Shown here: piece by piece, positions 51,414-61,178 of the stretch
Position numbering within the stretch: the stretch's first letter is position 1
How the letters are laid out: each line of letters begins with the position of its first letter
Source of the DNA: Clostridia bacterium
Lineage (GTDB): Bacteria > Bacillota > Clostridia > Acetivibrionales > DSM-2933
DNA: 64,000 nucleotides
Assembly: GCA_026416815.1 (NCBI GenBank)
Contig: JAOAEJ010000041.1
Span: 1-64,000, forward strand
Direction: 5' to 3'
Position numbers and translations under genes: made by a program
Notes under the pieces: model-generated
Database searches by the model: none
Seen by the model: only the letters and a program-made list of their open reading frames with translations
What the model was told of the DNA's origin: nothing

Positions 51414-53300
51414 ATGAGTCGTGAATCAGGAAGTATTTCTATTAATACTGAAAATATTTTTCCAATAATTAAAAAGTGGTTGTATTCCGAGAAGGACATT
51501 TTCATTCGCGAATTGGTTTCCAACTCAAGCGATGCTATAAGCAAACTCAAAAAGCTGGCAGCAATCGGCGAAGCTAATATAAGCGGTGAAACCAAATACT
51601 CCATAAAAGTAATTGTGGATAAAGAAAATAAAACTATCAAGGTTATCGATAATGGTATCGGTATGACCGGGGATGAGGTAAAAAAATATATCAACCAGAT
51701 AGCCTTCTCCGGCGCGAAGGATTTCCTTGAAAAGTATAAGGACAAAGCTGACGAAGGGCAGATTATAGGGCACTTCGGATTGGGCTTTTATTCAGCCTTC
51801 ATGGTAGCTGAAAAGGTACAGATTGATACACTGTCATTTCAACAGGGAGCTCAGGCAGTAAGATGGATAAGTACCGGAGGTACGGAATTTGAAATGGAGG
51901 ATTCCGACCGTGCAGAAAGAGGTACATCCATAACTCTGTTTATGGCGGAAGACAGCCACGAATTCCTTGATGAATTTAAAATGCGTGAAATTCTTAAAAA
52001 ATATTTCTCCTTCTTACCCTTTGAACTTTACCTTGAAGATGCAAATGCTAAAAAGGATGATAAAGAGGGTGCTGAAGATCCAAAACCTCTTAACAACACA
52101 AATCCTCTATGGCTAAAAAATCCAAAGGACTGTACCGATGAGGAATATAAAGAATTTTACAGAAATGTATTCTTTGACTTCAATGAGCCTTTATTCTGGA
52201 TACACTTGAACATGGACTATCCGTTTAATGTGAAGGGTATACTGTACTTCCCGAAACTGAAGCATGAATTCGAAACCATGGAAGGCCAGATCAAACTGTT
52301 CTACAACCAGGTTTTCGTTGCCGACAACATAAAAGAAGTTATACCCGAGTTCCTTATGCTGTTAAAGGGTGTTCTTGATTGTCCCGATTTGCCGTTGAAC
52401 GTATCAAGAAGCTTTCTGCAGAATGACGGGTATGTAAATAAGATTTCAAGCCACATAACAAAGAAGGTAGCGGACAAGCTTACTTCAATCTTTGAGAATG
52501 AAAGAGAAAGCTACAACAAATACTGGGACGATATCAACCCGTTTGTTAAGTACGGCTGCATACGCGAGCAGAAGTTCTATGATAGAGTAAAGGATATAGT
52601 TATATACAAAACAACCAACGGTGACTATGTAACTTTGAAGGATTATCTGGAGCGTAACAAATCAAAGCACGAAAACAAGGTGTTCTATGTAAACAACGAA
52701 AAGCAGCAAGCTCAGTATATAAAGATGTTCAGAGAACATGACATGGAAGCTATAATACTTGCCTCAATGATTGATAACCATTTTATGCAGTTCCTTGAAT
52801 CAAAGGAAACTGAAGTGAAGTTCCAGAGGATTGACTCAGACATCTCAGATAGCATGAAGGAAACTGATGAGGCAAAGGATGAAGCAGCGGATAAGGAAAT
52901 TCAGGAGAAGCTTGAGAAGCTGTTTAAAGAAGCGTTAGGAAACGATAAGCTTAAGGTACAGGTGGAAAGCTTGAAGGCAGCGGCTATTCCCGGTATGATT
53001 CTCCTTTCGGAGCACTCAAGAAGAATGCAGGAAATGAGCAAGATGTTCGGTGGTGGAATGGACATGGCTCATATGTTCCCGAGTGAAGAAACCCTTGTGG
53101 TAAATAAGAAAAACAATTTGATACAGACAGTGCTCAAACTGAAAGACAAGGAAGACAAAATCGATGATATGAAGCTCATTTGCGAGCAGATATATGACCT
53201 CGCTATGATGAGCCATAAGCAGCTTGAAGCTGAAGCAATGACAAAGTTTATTGAAAGAAGTAACCTGATTTTAGCCAAATTGGCTGTAATAGGCGCATAA
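51414..53300 (+). CDS. htpG: Hsp90 chaperone HtpG
   Basis: The 628-residue dimeric ATP-dependent chaperone has the GHKL ATP-binding motifs L-V-S-N-S-S-D-A (N-box), D-N-G-I-G-M, and G-H-F-G-L-G-F-Y-S-A-F-M-V. The middle domain L-P-L-N-V-S-R-S-F-L-Q supplies the catalytic arginine, and a C-terminal dimer domain follows. There is no MEEVD tail, as expected for bacteria. ATG 51414 follows CAGGAGGG. The gene lies under a CIRCE-controlled promoter, unlike the CIRCE-independent htpG of Bacillus subtilis. A strong terminator follows, into whose downstream edge the group II intron is inserted. Confidence 0.95.
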   Translation: MSRESGSISINTENIFPIIKKWLYSEKDIFIRELVSNSSDAISKLKKLAAIGEANISGETKYSIKVIVDKENKTIKVIDNGIGMTGDEVKKYINQIAFSGAKDFLEKYKDKADEGQIIGHFGLGFYSAFMVAEKVQIDTLSFQQGAQAVRWISTGGTEFEMEDSDRAERGTSITLFMAEDSHEFLDEFKMREILKKYFSFLPFELYLEDANAKKDDKEGAEDPKPLNNTNPLWLKNPKDCTDEEYKEFYRNVFFDFNEPLFWIHLNMDYPFNVKGILYFPKLKHEFETMEGQIKLFYNQVFVADNIKEVIPEFLMLLKGVLDCPDLPLNVSRSFLQNDGYVNKISSHITKKVADKLTSIFENERESYNKYWDDINPFVKYGCIREQKFYDRVKDIVIYKTTNGDYVTLKDYLERNKSKHENKVFYVNNEKQQAQYIKMFREHDMEAIILASMIDNHFMQFLESKETEVKFQRIDSDISDSMKETDEAKDEAADKEIQEKLEKLFKEALGNDKLKVQVESLKAAAIPGMILLSEHSRRMQEMSKMFGGGMDMAHMFPSEETLVVNKKNNLIQTVLKLKDKEDKIDDMKLICEQIYDLAMMSHKQLEAEAMTKFIERSNLILAKLAVIGA

Positions 53301-53302
53301 AT

Positions 53303-53337
53303 AAAACAGGGATGGTGCAAAAACCATCCCTGTTTTT
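53303..53337 (+). terminator. Terminator of htpG, group IIC intron target
   Basis: AAAACAGGGATGGT pairs with ACCATCCCTGTTTT; the intron starts directly after the T-run. Group IIC introns typically insert just downstream of such hairpins. Confidence 0.9.
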
Positions 53338-55238
53338 GTGCGCCCAGCATGGGCGTTCTCTAGTCGGTGAAAGTCCGACACGGGGGTTGATAGTGCCAAC
53401 CGTTAGCTTAAGACAAGGGTGTCCATCGTGAGGTGGAATCTAAAGGAAGTCGGCGGCAAAGTTCCGGTCTGACGAACAGAAACTACATATAAGGCATATG
53501 CTTGTGGGTGAGTTTGCGAAACAAAACGAAGCCCTAAACTATCCGAAACAGGCGGTGTAAATGTAGCAGATATATGGAACGAAAGAGAGCGTTCTTACCT
53601 GGGGAGGTCTGACGGACGTGAGGAAATGAACTTTGAATCACGGTTGAAACAAGATTTATCGTGAGAAGTCAGCAGAGGTCATAGTACCGAGCCAGTTCAT
53701 GAATGGCAAGGGAAGGACTGAACAGTAGGAGGTTTGTGAAATTTGAAGGATACGAGGAAACGCAGTGAAAACAGACAACTTCATAGAGAAGGTTACCTAC
53801 AGGAGGATAGAGTGGAACTTGAAAGTAATGTAGGAGCGTTTAGCATTTCTTCCATGTCAGAAAAGGAAGCAAACGATGGAAATAGATATGCCAATAGGTT
53901 GCTTGAGGAAATTCTTGACCGAGACAATATGAATAAAGCATATAAACGTGTTAAGTCAAACAAAGGAAAACATGGAATTGACGGAATGAAGGTGGATGAA
54001 CTTCTGCCTTTCCTAAAAGCAAATGGAGACCGAATCAAGCAAGCCATAATGGAAGGGAGATATAATCCCAAGCCTGTCAGAAGGGTAGAGATACCCAAAC
54101 CTGATGGGGGAGTAAGGTTATTGGGAATACCTACAGTGCTTGATAGAGTAATACAACAAGCTGTTGCACAGGTCTTGGCTCCAATTTATGAGAGGGAATT
54201 TTCAGAACTCAGTTATGGGTTTAGACCCAAAAGGAATGCACACCAAGCTGTAATGAAATGCAAGGAATATATAGAGGCAGGCTATAAATGGGTTGTAGAT
54301 ATTGACCTTGCAAAGTATTTCGATACAGTGAATCATGACAAGCTTATGAGTATTTTATCAAGAACTATAAAAGATAGCAGAGTATTATCCTTAATAAGGA
54401 AATACCTGCAGTCAGGAGTTATGCTTAACGGTGTGGTCATAGAAACGGAAGAGGGAACGCCTCAAGGAGGAAACCTATCTCCGCTTCTTAGTAATATAAT
54501 GCTGAATGAACTGGATAAGGAACTGACCAAAAGAGGACTAAGGTTCTGCCGTTATGCCGATGACGCTAATATTTATGTCAGAAGCAGGAAGGCAGCAGAA
54601 AGAGTAATGGCAAATATCACAAGGTTTATTGAGAGAGAACTTAAGCTTAAAGTCAATAAGGAAAAGAGTGCTGTGGGCAGACCTTGGAATTTAAAATTTC
54701 TTGGGTTTACCTTCTACCATGTAAAAGGTGAGGTAAGAATCAGAGTACACCCAAAGCCTGTAAAGAAATTCAAGGAGAAGTTGAAGGAAATAACAGGCAG
54801 AAGTAGGGCGAAAAGCGTGAATGAAATAATACTCAAACTTAAGCAATCCATAACTGGGTGGGTAAACTATTTCAAGATTGCTGACATGGTAGGACTTCTG
54901 AAAGAATTGGATGAGTGGCTTAGAAGAAGGATAAGGATGTGTTACTGGAAACGCTGGAAGAAAATCAAAACGAAGCACGACAATCTTGTCAAGCTTGGAA
55001 TGGGCGAATACAAGGCGTGGGAATATGCGAACACAAGAAAAGGCTACTGGAGAATTTCCAATAGCCCTATACTTGCAAGAGCCTTAACCAACGAAAAACT
55101 CAAGAAACAAGGTTTTCCAACAATGACTGAAATATATCTTAGAGTACGTTAATTCTTATTGAACCGCGGTATACCGAACGGTATGTACCGTGGTGTGAGA
55201 GGTCGGTAGCTGAAATAATCAGCTACCTCCTACTCGAT
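53338..55238 (+). mobile_element. Group IIC intron with encoded reverse transcriptase
   Basis: The element starts GTGCG directly after the htpG terminator T-run and ends near CCTACTCGAT, giving about 1.9 kb. Domain I-IV sequence precedes and surrounds the ORF at 53743. Near the 3' end a domain V-like hairpin (ACCGCGGTATACCGAACGGT ... GTACCGTGGT, about 55161-55196) and a domain VI hairpin (GTAGCTGA ... TCAGCTAC, 55206-55226) with a bulged A are visible. The encoded protein is of the compact class C type. The exact 3' junction is uncertain by 1-2 bases, as it abuts the stop codon of the acyl-CoA synthetase gene. Confidence 0.88.
53743..55152 (+). CDS. ltrA: Group II intron reverse transcriptase/maturase (class C type)
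   Basis: The 469-residue protein splices its host intron and copies it during retrohoming. The RT domain (about 60-330) has D-I-D-L-A-K-Y-F-D, T-P-Q-G-G-N-L-S-P-L-L and the catalytic F-C-R-Y-A-D-D. The maturase (X/GIIM) domain follows (K-F-L-G-F-T-F, then G-W-V-N-Y-F, and N-T-R-K-G-Y-W-R-I). There is no HNH endonuclease domain, which fits class C. The reading frame is intact, so the element may be active. The TTG start at 53743 lies 9 nt after AGGAGG. Confidence 0.93.
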   Translation: MKDTRKRSENRQLHREGYLQEDRVELESNVGAFSISSMSEKEANDGNRYANRLLEEILDRDNMNKAYKRVKSNKGKHGIDGMKVDELLPFLKANGDRIKQAIMEGRYNPKPVRRVEIPKPDGGVRLLGIPTVLDRVIQQAVAQVLAPIYEREFSELSYGFRPKRNAHQAVMKCKEYIEAGYKWVVDIDLAKYFDTVNHDKLMSILSRTIKDSRVLSLIRKYLQSGVMLNGVVIETEEGTPQGGNLSPLLSNIMLNELDKELTKRGLRFCRYADDANIYVRSRKAAERVMANITRFIERELKLKVNKEKSAVGRPWNLKFLGFTFYHVKGEVRIRVHPKPVKKFKEKLKEITGRSRAKSVNEIILKLKQSITGWVNYFKIADMVGLLKELDEWLRRRIRMCYWKRWKKIKTKHDNLVKLGMGEYKAWEYANTRKGYWRISNSPILARALTNEKLKKQGFPTMTEIYLRVR

Positions 55239-56902
55239 TACTCTTCTTTACTCTTATCGTTATCCCTGATTTCAACCCTTCTTATCTTACCGCTTATAGT
55301 CTTTGGCAGCTCTGTGACAAATTCTATTATCCTTGGATACTTATAGGGAGCAGTTACCTTTTTCACGTGTTCCTGCAATTCGATAACCAGGTTATCGCTT
55401 GCAGTATAGTTTTTAGCTAAAACTACGGTTGCCTTTACTATTTGGCCTCTATCGGGGTCAGGTACGGCTGTTATTGCACACTCAAGGACTGCCGGGTGTT
55501 CCAGTAGTGCGCTTTCTACTTCAAAAGGTCCTATTCTGTAGCCCGAACTCTTTATTACATCATCCGCTCTGCCCACAAACCAGTAGTAGCCATCTTCATC
55601 ACGCCAAGCCATATCCCCGGTATAGTACACACCATCATGCCAAACTTTCTGTGTAAGCCTTTCATCACGGTAGTACCCGCCGAACATTCCCACAGGCTTT
55701 CTTTTATCGGTACGTATGGCAATCTGGCCTTCTTCTCCAACCTCGCAGGAGTTGCCATCCTCATTGAGCAGGTCTATATTATATCCCGGTGCCGGTTTAC
55801 CCATTGAACCAGGCTTAGGTTCCATCCACGGGAAGGTACCTAGGGTAACGGTACACTCGGTCTGACCGTATCCTTCCATAAGTTTAAGGTCTGTAGCCTT
55901 CAGGAATTGGTTATATACCTCAGGATTCAGAGGCTCACCTGCAATAGCACAATATTTTAATTTGCTAAAATCATATTTTGAGAGGTCTTCTTTTATAAAG
56001 AACCTGTATACTGTAGGCGGAGCACAAAAGCTGGTTACTCCATGCTTTGTAATTACACTGAGCATGTCTTTTGGTACAAACTTATTGTAATCATAGACAA
56101 ATACTGCAGCTCCGCAAATCCACTGACCATATATTTTTCCCCACACAGCTTTCGCCCAGCCGGTGTCGGCAACAGTGAGGTGCAGACCGCCGTCCTGCAC
56201 ATTTTGCCAGTACTTTGCAGTAAGGATATGACCTAAAGGATATGTAAAGTCGTGTCTTACCATCTTAGGCATTCCGGTTGTACCCGAAGTGAAGTATAAA
56301 AGTAGTATATCATCATTGGTAGAAGCTTCATCCCCCGTAGGTCTTGTAAAATCTTCGGGAGCATTTTGGAGCTCGGAATTGAAGTCATACCAGCCATCCT
56401 TAGAACCGCCCACCAGAGCCTTAACCTTAAGGGACGGAGAGCTTGCCATCGACTCTTCAACGTGTTGTATAACTTCCTCTTCAGCAACGCAAACAATCAT
56501 CTTTATATCGGCTGCGTTGTTTCTATAAACTATATCCTTTGTAGTTAGAAGGTGAGTTGCAGGTATGCAAATGGCTCCAAGCTTATGTAGGGCAAGTATG
56601 GAAAACCAGAACTCATAACGCCTTTTCAGCACAAGCATTACCGGGTCACCTCTTTTAATACCTACAGAACGGAAAAAATTTGCAGCCTTATCGCTATAAC
56701 GCTTCAAATCTCCAAAGGTAAAGGCAGCCTCATCACCATTCTCGTCACACCATACGATAGCCGTTTTATCCGGTGTGTTTTTTGCTATTTCATCTACAAT
56801 ATCATAAGCAAAATTAAAGTTTTCAGGAACATTTATTTTAAAATTTTGTACAAAATCTTCATAGGAGTTAAAATCAACCTGTGATACGTATCTTTCCAAC
56901 AT
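55238..56902 (-). CDS. AMP-forming acyl-CoA synthetase (medium-chain/acetyl-CoA synthetase-like)
   Basis: The 554-residue adenylate-forming enzyme activates a short or medium carboxylic acid to an acyl-CoA. Motifs are [14 protein letters not shown] (P-loop), G-Y-G-Q-T-E-C (A5), [24 protein letters not shown] (A7/A8), and K-T-I-S-G-K-I-R-R, with the catalytic Lys. Its AGGAGG site and ATG lie 38 bp after the XRE-cupin gene, forming an operon. The group II intron ends exactly at its stop codon, so it lies beside but does not disrupt this gene. The substrate is unknown. Confidence 0.88.
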   Translation of the reverse strand: MLERYVSQVDFNSYEDFVQNFKINVPENFNFAYDIVDEIAKNTPDKTAIVWCDENGDEAAFTFGDLKRYSDKAANFFRSVGIKRGDPVMLVLKRRYEFWFSILALHKLGAICIPATHLLTTKDIVYRNNAADIKMIVCVAEEEVIQHVEESMASSPSLKVKALVGGSKDGWYDFNSELQNAPEDFTRPTGDEASTNDDILLLYFTSGTTGMPKMVRHDFTYPLGHILTAKYWQNVQDGGLHLTVADTGWAKAVWGKIYGQWICGAAVFVYDYNKFVPKDMLSVITKHGVTSFCAPPTVYRFFIKEDLSKYDFSKLKYCAIAGEPLNPEVYNQFLKATDLKLMEGYGQTECTVTLGTFPWMEPKPGSMGKPAPGYNIDLLNEDGNSCEVGEEGQIAIRTDKRKPVGMFGGYYRDERLTQKVWHDGVYYTGDMAWRDEDGYYWFVGRADDVIKSSGYRIGPFEVESALLEHPAVLECAITAVPDPDRGQIVKATVVLAKNYTASDNLVIELQEHVKKVTAPYKYPRIIEFVTELPKTISGKIRRVEIRDNDKSKEE

Positions 56903-56940
56903 TAAAATAATACCTCCTGCATATATTTAAAGGTTTTTTA

Positions 56941-57492
56941 TTAACATATTATCGCAAGGAATTTAGCGGGTTTGCCGTCCATAGCCTTCATACCGTGGTT
57001 TGCACTTGAATCGAAAAACAACGAATCACCTTCAGTGAGGATAATCTCAGCTCCGTTGATAATGACCTTTAAAGTGCCTTCAAGTACGTAATTAAATTCC
57101 TGACCCGGATGGGAGTTATAGTGAACCTCTGTATTATCGTCAGGCTCAACAGCAACAAGGAATGGTTCAGCCTTTTTATGAACAAAGTTATAGGCAAGGC
57201 TTTGGTATTTGTACTGCTTTCTTCTCTCCACGCTTACACGTTTATCTTTTCTTACCAAGGAATAGGTATGAAGCCTTGGTCCCTCGCCGGTTAATATTGC
57301 GGAAAGCTCAACATTGAATTTGGTTGCAATTTCATAAAGAAGGCCTACAGGGATATCAACATTACCGCTCTCATATTCTTCGTAGGTTTCTTTAGAAAGC
57401 TTAAACTCCATAGCCAAAGTTTCAATGGAAACTCCTGAGATTTCTCTTAATTCCCTTATTCTTGCCGCTATCTGCTTGATTTGTTCGGACAT
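56941..57492 (-). CDS. XRE-family regulator with C-terminal cupin sensor
   Basis: The 183-residue protein joins an N-terminal helix-turn-helix (about 8-62, R-I-R-E-L-R-E-I-S-G-V-S-I-E-T-L-A) to a cupin barrel (about 105-180: H-S-H-P-G-Q-E-F-N-Y-V-L-E-G and F-F-D-S-S-A-N-H-G). Such regulators sense a small ligand through the cupin and usually control the gene next door, here the acyl-CoA synthetase. The start ATG 57492 lies after AAAGGATGG. The leader carries the two-hairpin element copy B at the same distance and orientation as copy A has upstream of the Fur-type gene. Confidence 0.88.
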   Translation of the reverse strand: MSEQIKQIAARIRELREISGVSIETLAMEFKLSKETYEEYESGNVDIPVGLLYEIATKFNVELSAILTGEGPRLHTYSLVRKDKRVSVERRKQYKYQSLAYNFVHKKAEPFLVAVEPDDNTEVHYNSHPGQEFNYVLEGTLKVIINGAEIILTEGDSLFFDSSANHGMKAMDGKPAKFLAIIC

Positions 57493-57519
57493 AAAACCAT
57501 CCTTTCATAAAAAAATTTG

Positions 57520-57641
57520 GATGTATATAAATTGCAAAAAGAGTCTACAACCAAGTTCTCCCTAAATCTTTTTTGCAATTTGTTACCTTAAGTTATATTG
57601 CGATAATCAAATTTTTCCTTGGAATATCATTATCGCAACTT
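57520..57641 (-). repeat. Two-hairpin repeat element, copy B
   Basis: This is the inverse complement of copy A (45539-45661), with about 12 scattered differences. GCGATAAT (57600-57607) and ATTATCGC (57629-57636) are a perfect inverted repeat. TTGCAAAAA and TTTTTGCAA form the second hairpin. It lies 28 bp upstream of the XRE-cupin gene, in the same orientation relative to the gene as copy A. Confidence 0.7.
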
Positions 57642-58035
57642 ATGTAGATTCAAAACAAGTTTTTCCATCATTTATTTTAAAAGTAAATATAGACAGAGTT
57701 TGTAATAAATTAGGAAAAGCTTTTTGATAATTATAATATCATAGCCACAGCATGAAAGTAAAGGGATAGTGTGCCACGCAAATCTGCATGGTCAAAGGGA
57801 TTTGTTATCTACAATTGTTACAGAATTATAGTAAAAAAAGACAAAATATTGATAAAACTTTGCAGTTATGATATTATTTTATACATATGTTTATACAACT
57901 TATGCGCAAATTTAGCTTAATTATAGTAGAGATAATTCTGATTTTACAAATTTATGATTATTTTCATTGTTAATGTTCAATTGAGCTATAGAAGTAACTT
58001 AGTGGTAGTGTCAAATCATAAAAGGGGGATACTTC
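57642..58035 (+). promoter_or_regulatory. Leader region of the chemoreceptor gene
   Basis: This is a 394-bp region without a gene. A possible sigma-D-type promoter, TAAA (57759-57762), 15 bp and GCAAATCT (57778-57785), only partly matches GCCGATAT. The CCACGCAAA segment near 57775 also recalls part of a c-di-GMP-I riboswitch, but the rest of that fold is not recognisable. GGGGGAT precedes the ATG. Confidence 0.25.
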
Positions 58036-60072
58036 ATGTCAATCCTAAAAAAAATGTCGCTAATGATCCTTTTACTTGTATTACTGCCTACATTAATCAT
58101 TGTAGCATTTACGTACATTAATGTATCGCAAAAGATTCTTAATCAAACCAAGGGAGAGATGCTTACATTGGCGGGCAGTGGCGTAAATACAGCGTCTTCT
58201 CTTATAGAAAAGGAATTGGGATTTGTTAGTGCGTTATCCAGCCAAAGAGCAATGAAAGAGTACCTTATAAGCATTCAAGCAGGAATAGAAAATGACGATA
58301 CCAAGAAGCAGTTGGATGGGGTAAACCAAAGATTGGATGAATATGTAAAGAAGGTTGGAAACTCCGAACAGGTCTTTTTGGTCAATGATAAGGGCATAAT
58401 AGTTGCTGACAGTGACAGAAAGCTTATAGGATTAGATATCAACGACCGTGCTTATGTAAAGTCTACTTTGGCAGATGGTATGCCCAGTGTAAGCGAAACA
58501 ATTTCATCTAAATCCACAGGAGCAAAGATAATAGTATTTACCTACCCTGTAAAGGATGATAAAAAGATTGTAGGTTTTGTAGCCAATGCAATATATATAG
58601 ATAGTCTTGCAAAGTACCTAAAGGATATGAAGATTGGAAGCGACAAGCAGAGCTATACTTATATGGTGGATGCTAAGGGCACCATGTTGTTTCATCCTAC
58701 TAAAGACAAGATAGGTAAGCCCGTTGAAAACGACAAAGTTAAAGGATTAGTACAAAAGATTGCTGCAGGTGAAAAGGTTGAAGCCAAAGCTGAGGAATAT
58801 CCCTATAAAGGTAAGGACGTACTTGCAGCATATGGTATTGTACCGCAAACCAATTGGATATTGGTCGTCGCTACAGTTAAGGTAAATGTGACTTCTCCTA
58901 TTAGAGATTTTGCTATTACCATTATCCTTGTAGCTTTAGGTGCTTCTGTGATTGCAGTGGTAATAGGCATATTGTTCTCAAGAAGTGTAGTTCGACCGAT
59001 TAAAAAGATAACCGAGATAGTTGACAATACAGCTAATTTTGATTTGACCCATGACAAGAGCTATAACCTGGTAAAAAGCAATAGAGATGAAACCGGTGCA
59101 ATAGCCCGATCGGTATCTTCCATGAGAAAGTCCTTAAGGGATATGGTTGCTCTGCTTGCAGAAGCTTCGGAGTCAATTAACAATAATGCACAAAAGGTTG
59201 AACACATGACCGAGCAGTTAAAGGATCAGACTGACGACAACCTTGCAACTACAGAAGAATTGTCGGCCGGCATGGAGGAATCAGCTGCAACAACAGAGGA
59301 AATAAGCGCTACAGCTCAGAATATAGAACTTGCAGTCAACTCAATTGCTACTACAGCTCAGGAGGGAGCCCTTGCTGCAAGTGAAGTAAGCAAGAGGGCG
59401 AATAGTCTTAAGGAAAGTGCAGTGGCTGCAACACAGAACGCAAACAACATGTACAATAATGTAAAGCATCAAATGCAATCTGCTATAGAAAAATCCAGAG
59501 CAGTTTCACAAATCGGGTTGCTTGCCCAAGCAATACTACAGATTACCGAGCAGACCAATTTGCTTGCTTTAAATGCAGCAATAGAGGCGGCAAGAGCAGG
59601 AGAGGCAGGAAAAGGCTTTGCTGTGGTGGCCGAGGAGATAAGGAAGCTCGCAGAGCAGTCATCTAAGACTGCTGTTGATATAAAAAATATTGTTAAAGTT
59701 ATAAATGAGTCGGTTACAAATCTGTCTGACAGCTCCAGCACAATGCTGAATTTTTTAGACAAGGAAGTTTTAGAGGATTACCAGAAGCTTATAAAAACCG
59801 GTGAGCAGTATTATAGCGACGCAGAGTTATTCAACAATATGATGGCGGAATTCAGTAGAACTGCGAAAGAACTGGATGAATCTATTTCGTCTATAGTATC
59901 TGCCATAAATCAGGTAAGCGAGACAGTAAATGAGGGTGCAAAAGGGGTAGAGGATATATCGGAGAAAACTGCTGCTACAGTAGAGAGAATGAATGAGGTT
60001 CAGCAAAGCACCGAGGATAATATCAAGAGTGCAGAAAAGCTTGGACAGCTGATAGCTAAATTTAAATTATAG
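58036..60072 (+). CDS. Methyl-accepting chemotaxis protein (dCache type)
   Basis: The 678-residue chemoreceptor senses extracellular ligands and signals to CheA. A first membrane helix (about 8-30) is followed by a periplasm-type Cache sensor (about 35-275, with [14 protein letters not shown]), a second helix (about 290-312) and HAMP. The cytoplasmic signalling domain has the hairpin tip [28 protein letters not shown]. The length and tip class are typical of clostridial 40H-like receptors. Ligand identity is unknown. The ribosome binding site is AAAGGGGG. Confidence 0.92.
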   Translation: MSILKKMSLMILLLVLLPTLIIVAFTYINVSQKILNQTKGEMLTLAGSGVNTASSLIEKELGFVSALSSQRAMKEYLISIQAGIENDDTKKQLDGVNQRLDEYVKKVGNSEQVFLVNDKGIIVADSDRKLIGLDINDRAYVKSTLADGMPSVSETISSKSTGAKIIVFTYPVKDDKKIVGFVANAIYIDSLAKYLKDMKIGSDKQSYTYMVDAKGTMLFHPTKDKIGKPVENDKVKGLVQKIAAGEKVEAKAEEYPYKGKDVLAAYGIVPQTNWILVVATVKVNVTSPIRDFAITIILVALGASVIAVVIGILFSRSVVRPIKKITEIVDNTANFDLTHDKSYNLVKSNRDETGAIARSVSSMRKSLRDMVALLAEASESINNNAQKVEHMTEQLKDQTDDNLATTEELSAGMEESAATTEEISATAQNIELAVNSIATTAQEGALAASEVSKRANSLKESAVAATQNANNMYNNVKHQMQSAIEKSRAVSQIGLLAQAILQITEQTNLLALNAAIEAARAGEAGKGFAVVAEEIRKLAEQSSKTAVDIKNIVKVINESVTNLSDSSSTMLNFLDKEVLEDYQKLIKTGEQYYSDAELFNNMMAEFSRTAKELDESISSIVSAINQVSETVNEGAKGVEDISEKTAATVERMNEVQQSTEDNIKSAEKLGQLIAKFKL

Positions 60073-60083
60073 AACAATAATTC

Positions 60084-60124
60084 AAAAGGAACAGCTCGTT
60101 ACCAAATAACAAGCTGTTCCTTTT
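60084..60124. terminator. Bidirectional terminator between chemoreceptor and LysR genes
   Basis: AAAAGGAACAGCT pairs with AGCTGTTCCTTTT around a loop, with A/T tails on both sides, between convergent genes. Confidence 0.85.
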
Positions 60125-60133
60125 GTGTATAAG

Positions 60134-61030
60134 TCAACTATTATAAACAAGTGGCTTTATACACTTAATAAACTCCATGGAAGCTCGTGAGGCAGGGACA
60201 TTCCTCATAGTAATAATACCTAGCTTTCGTTCGGGAAGTTTTTCAATAGTTTCGACCTCAAACAGATCATTCTTCATAATTGCGTCTTCAGCACTTTCCT
60301 TCAATACATGAGATATACCAAGGCCTATTTTTGCGAACTCTACCAACAAGTCTATACTGCCTAGCTCTACCTCCGGGGTTATTTCAATACCTGACTGCCT
60401 GAAAAAGCTGTCTATAATTTGGCGTGTAGCGCTTTTCTTTTCAAGCATAAGAAGCGGATAGGAACCAAGCTCACTAAGTGTGACTTTTTTTCCCTTAAGC
60501 TCCGAAAAATTATTAGAAGCTACAAAAATATCTTTTACTGTAATAAAGTCTTCAACCTCAAAGTTTTTATCATGCATCGGCAGAGTAGTAATTCCAAAAT
60601 CAATAAGCCCATTTTTGAGGATTTCCAATATCTGCGATGAGGTCCGGTTTATAACCTGTATTTTTATGTTGGGGTATACATGATAAAACCTTTGTATATA
60701 AGGAATGAGGTAATATTTGCATATAGTATCGCCCACTCCTATCCTCACCTCGCCGGAATCCAAGCTCTGCATTTCAAAAATTTTGTTTTCCGCTGTCTTG
60801 ATAAAGTTATAAGCCTGCTCAATATGCTTAAAGAGCAACGTACCTTCCGGTGTCAGCTTCAAATTCCGCGTCTTACGGAAAAATAGCTGAACTCCCATTT
60901 TATCCTCCAGCTTTTTTACAGATTGGCTTACCGCAGATTGGGAAACGAAAAGCTTTTCCGCAGCATCGGAGAAGTTTTCATGTTTTGCCGCAAAGTAAAA
61001 AAATCTATACAATTCAAAATTTATATCCAT
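60134..61030 (-). CDS. LysR-family transcriptional regulator
   Basis: The 298-residue protein has the N-terminal LysR helix-turn-helix (A-A-E-K-L-F-V-S-Q-S-A-V-S-Q-S-V-K-K-L-E-D) and a periplasmic-binding-protein-like effector domain (about 90-290). CysB/CbbR-type architecture is evident. It is divergent from purL, with 148 bp between them. LysR proteins usually control the divergent gene, but a purine link is not usual for this family, so the target is unknown. Confidence 0.9.
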   Translation of the reverse strand: MDINFELYRFFYFAAKHENFSDAAEKLFVSQSAVSQSVKKLEDKMGVQLFFRKTRNLKLTPEGTLLFKHIEQAYNFIKTAENKIFEMQSLDSGEVRIGVGDTICKYYLIPYIQRFYHVYPNIKIQVINRTSSQILEILKNGLIDFGITTLPMHDKNFEVEDFITVKDIFVASNNFSELKGKKVTLSELGSYPLLMLEKKSATRQIIDSFFRQSGIEITPEVELGSIDLLVEFAKIGLGISHVLKESAEDAIMKNDLFEVETIEKLPERKLGIITMRNVPASRASMEFIKCIKPLVYNS

Positions 61031-61119
61031 AAGTACCTCTTATACTAAATATTAAAATTATTAATTTTACTTATTAATTATACCATATTATAATAAGGTT
61101 ATATAAATGAGAATCCTAT

Positions 61120-61142
61120 AGATAGTTTACCGTAAACTATCC
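61120..61142. repeat. Palindrome GATAGTTTAC-C-GTAAACTATC, copy 2
   Basis: This copy matches 48258-48280 except for the centre and one flanking base. It lies 37 bp upstream of the purL start, where an operator or leader hairpin would act. It does not match the PurBox or the G-box purine riboswitch pattern. Confidence 0.5.
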
Positions 61143-61178
61143 TTACACAATACAATCTTTTTATAAGGGGTAAAAGAT

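Noticed and set aside
57740..57830. c-di-GMP-I (GEMM) riboswitch
   Set aside because: Only a CACGCAAA-like fragment resembles it; the GAAA tetraloop, its receptor and the closing helix are missing.
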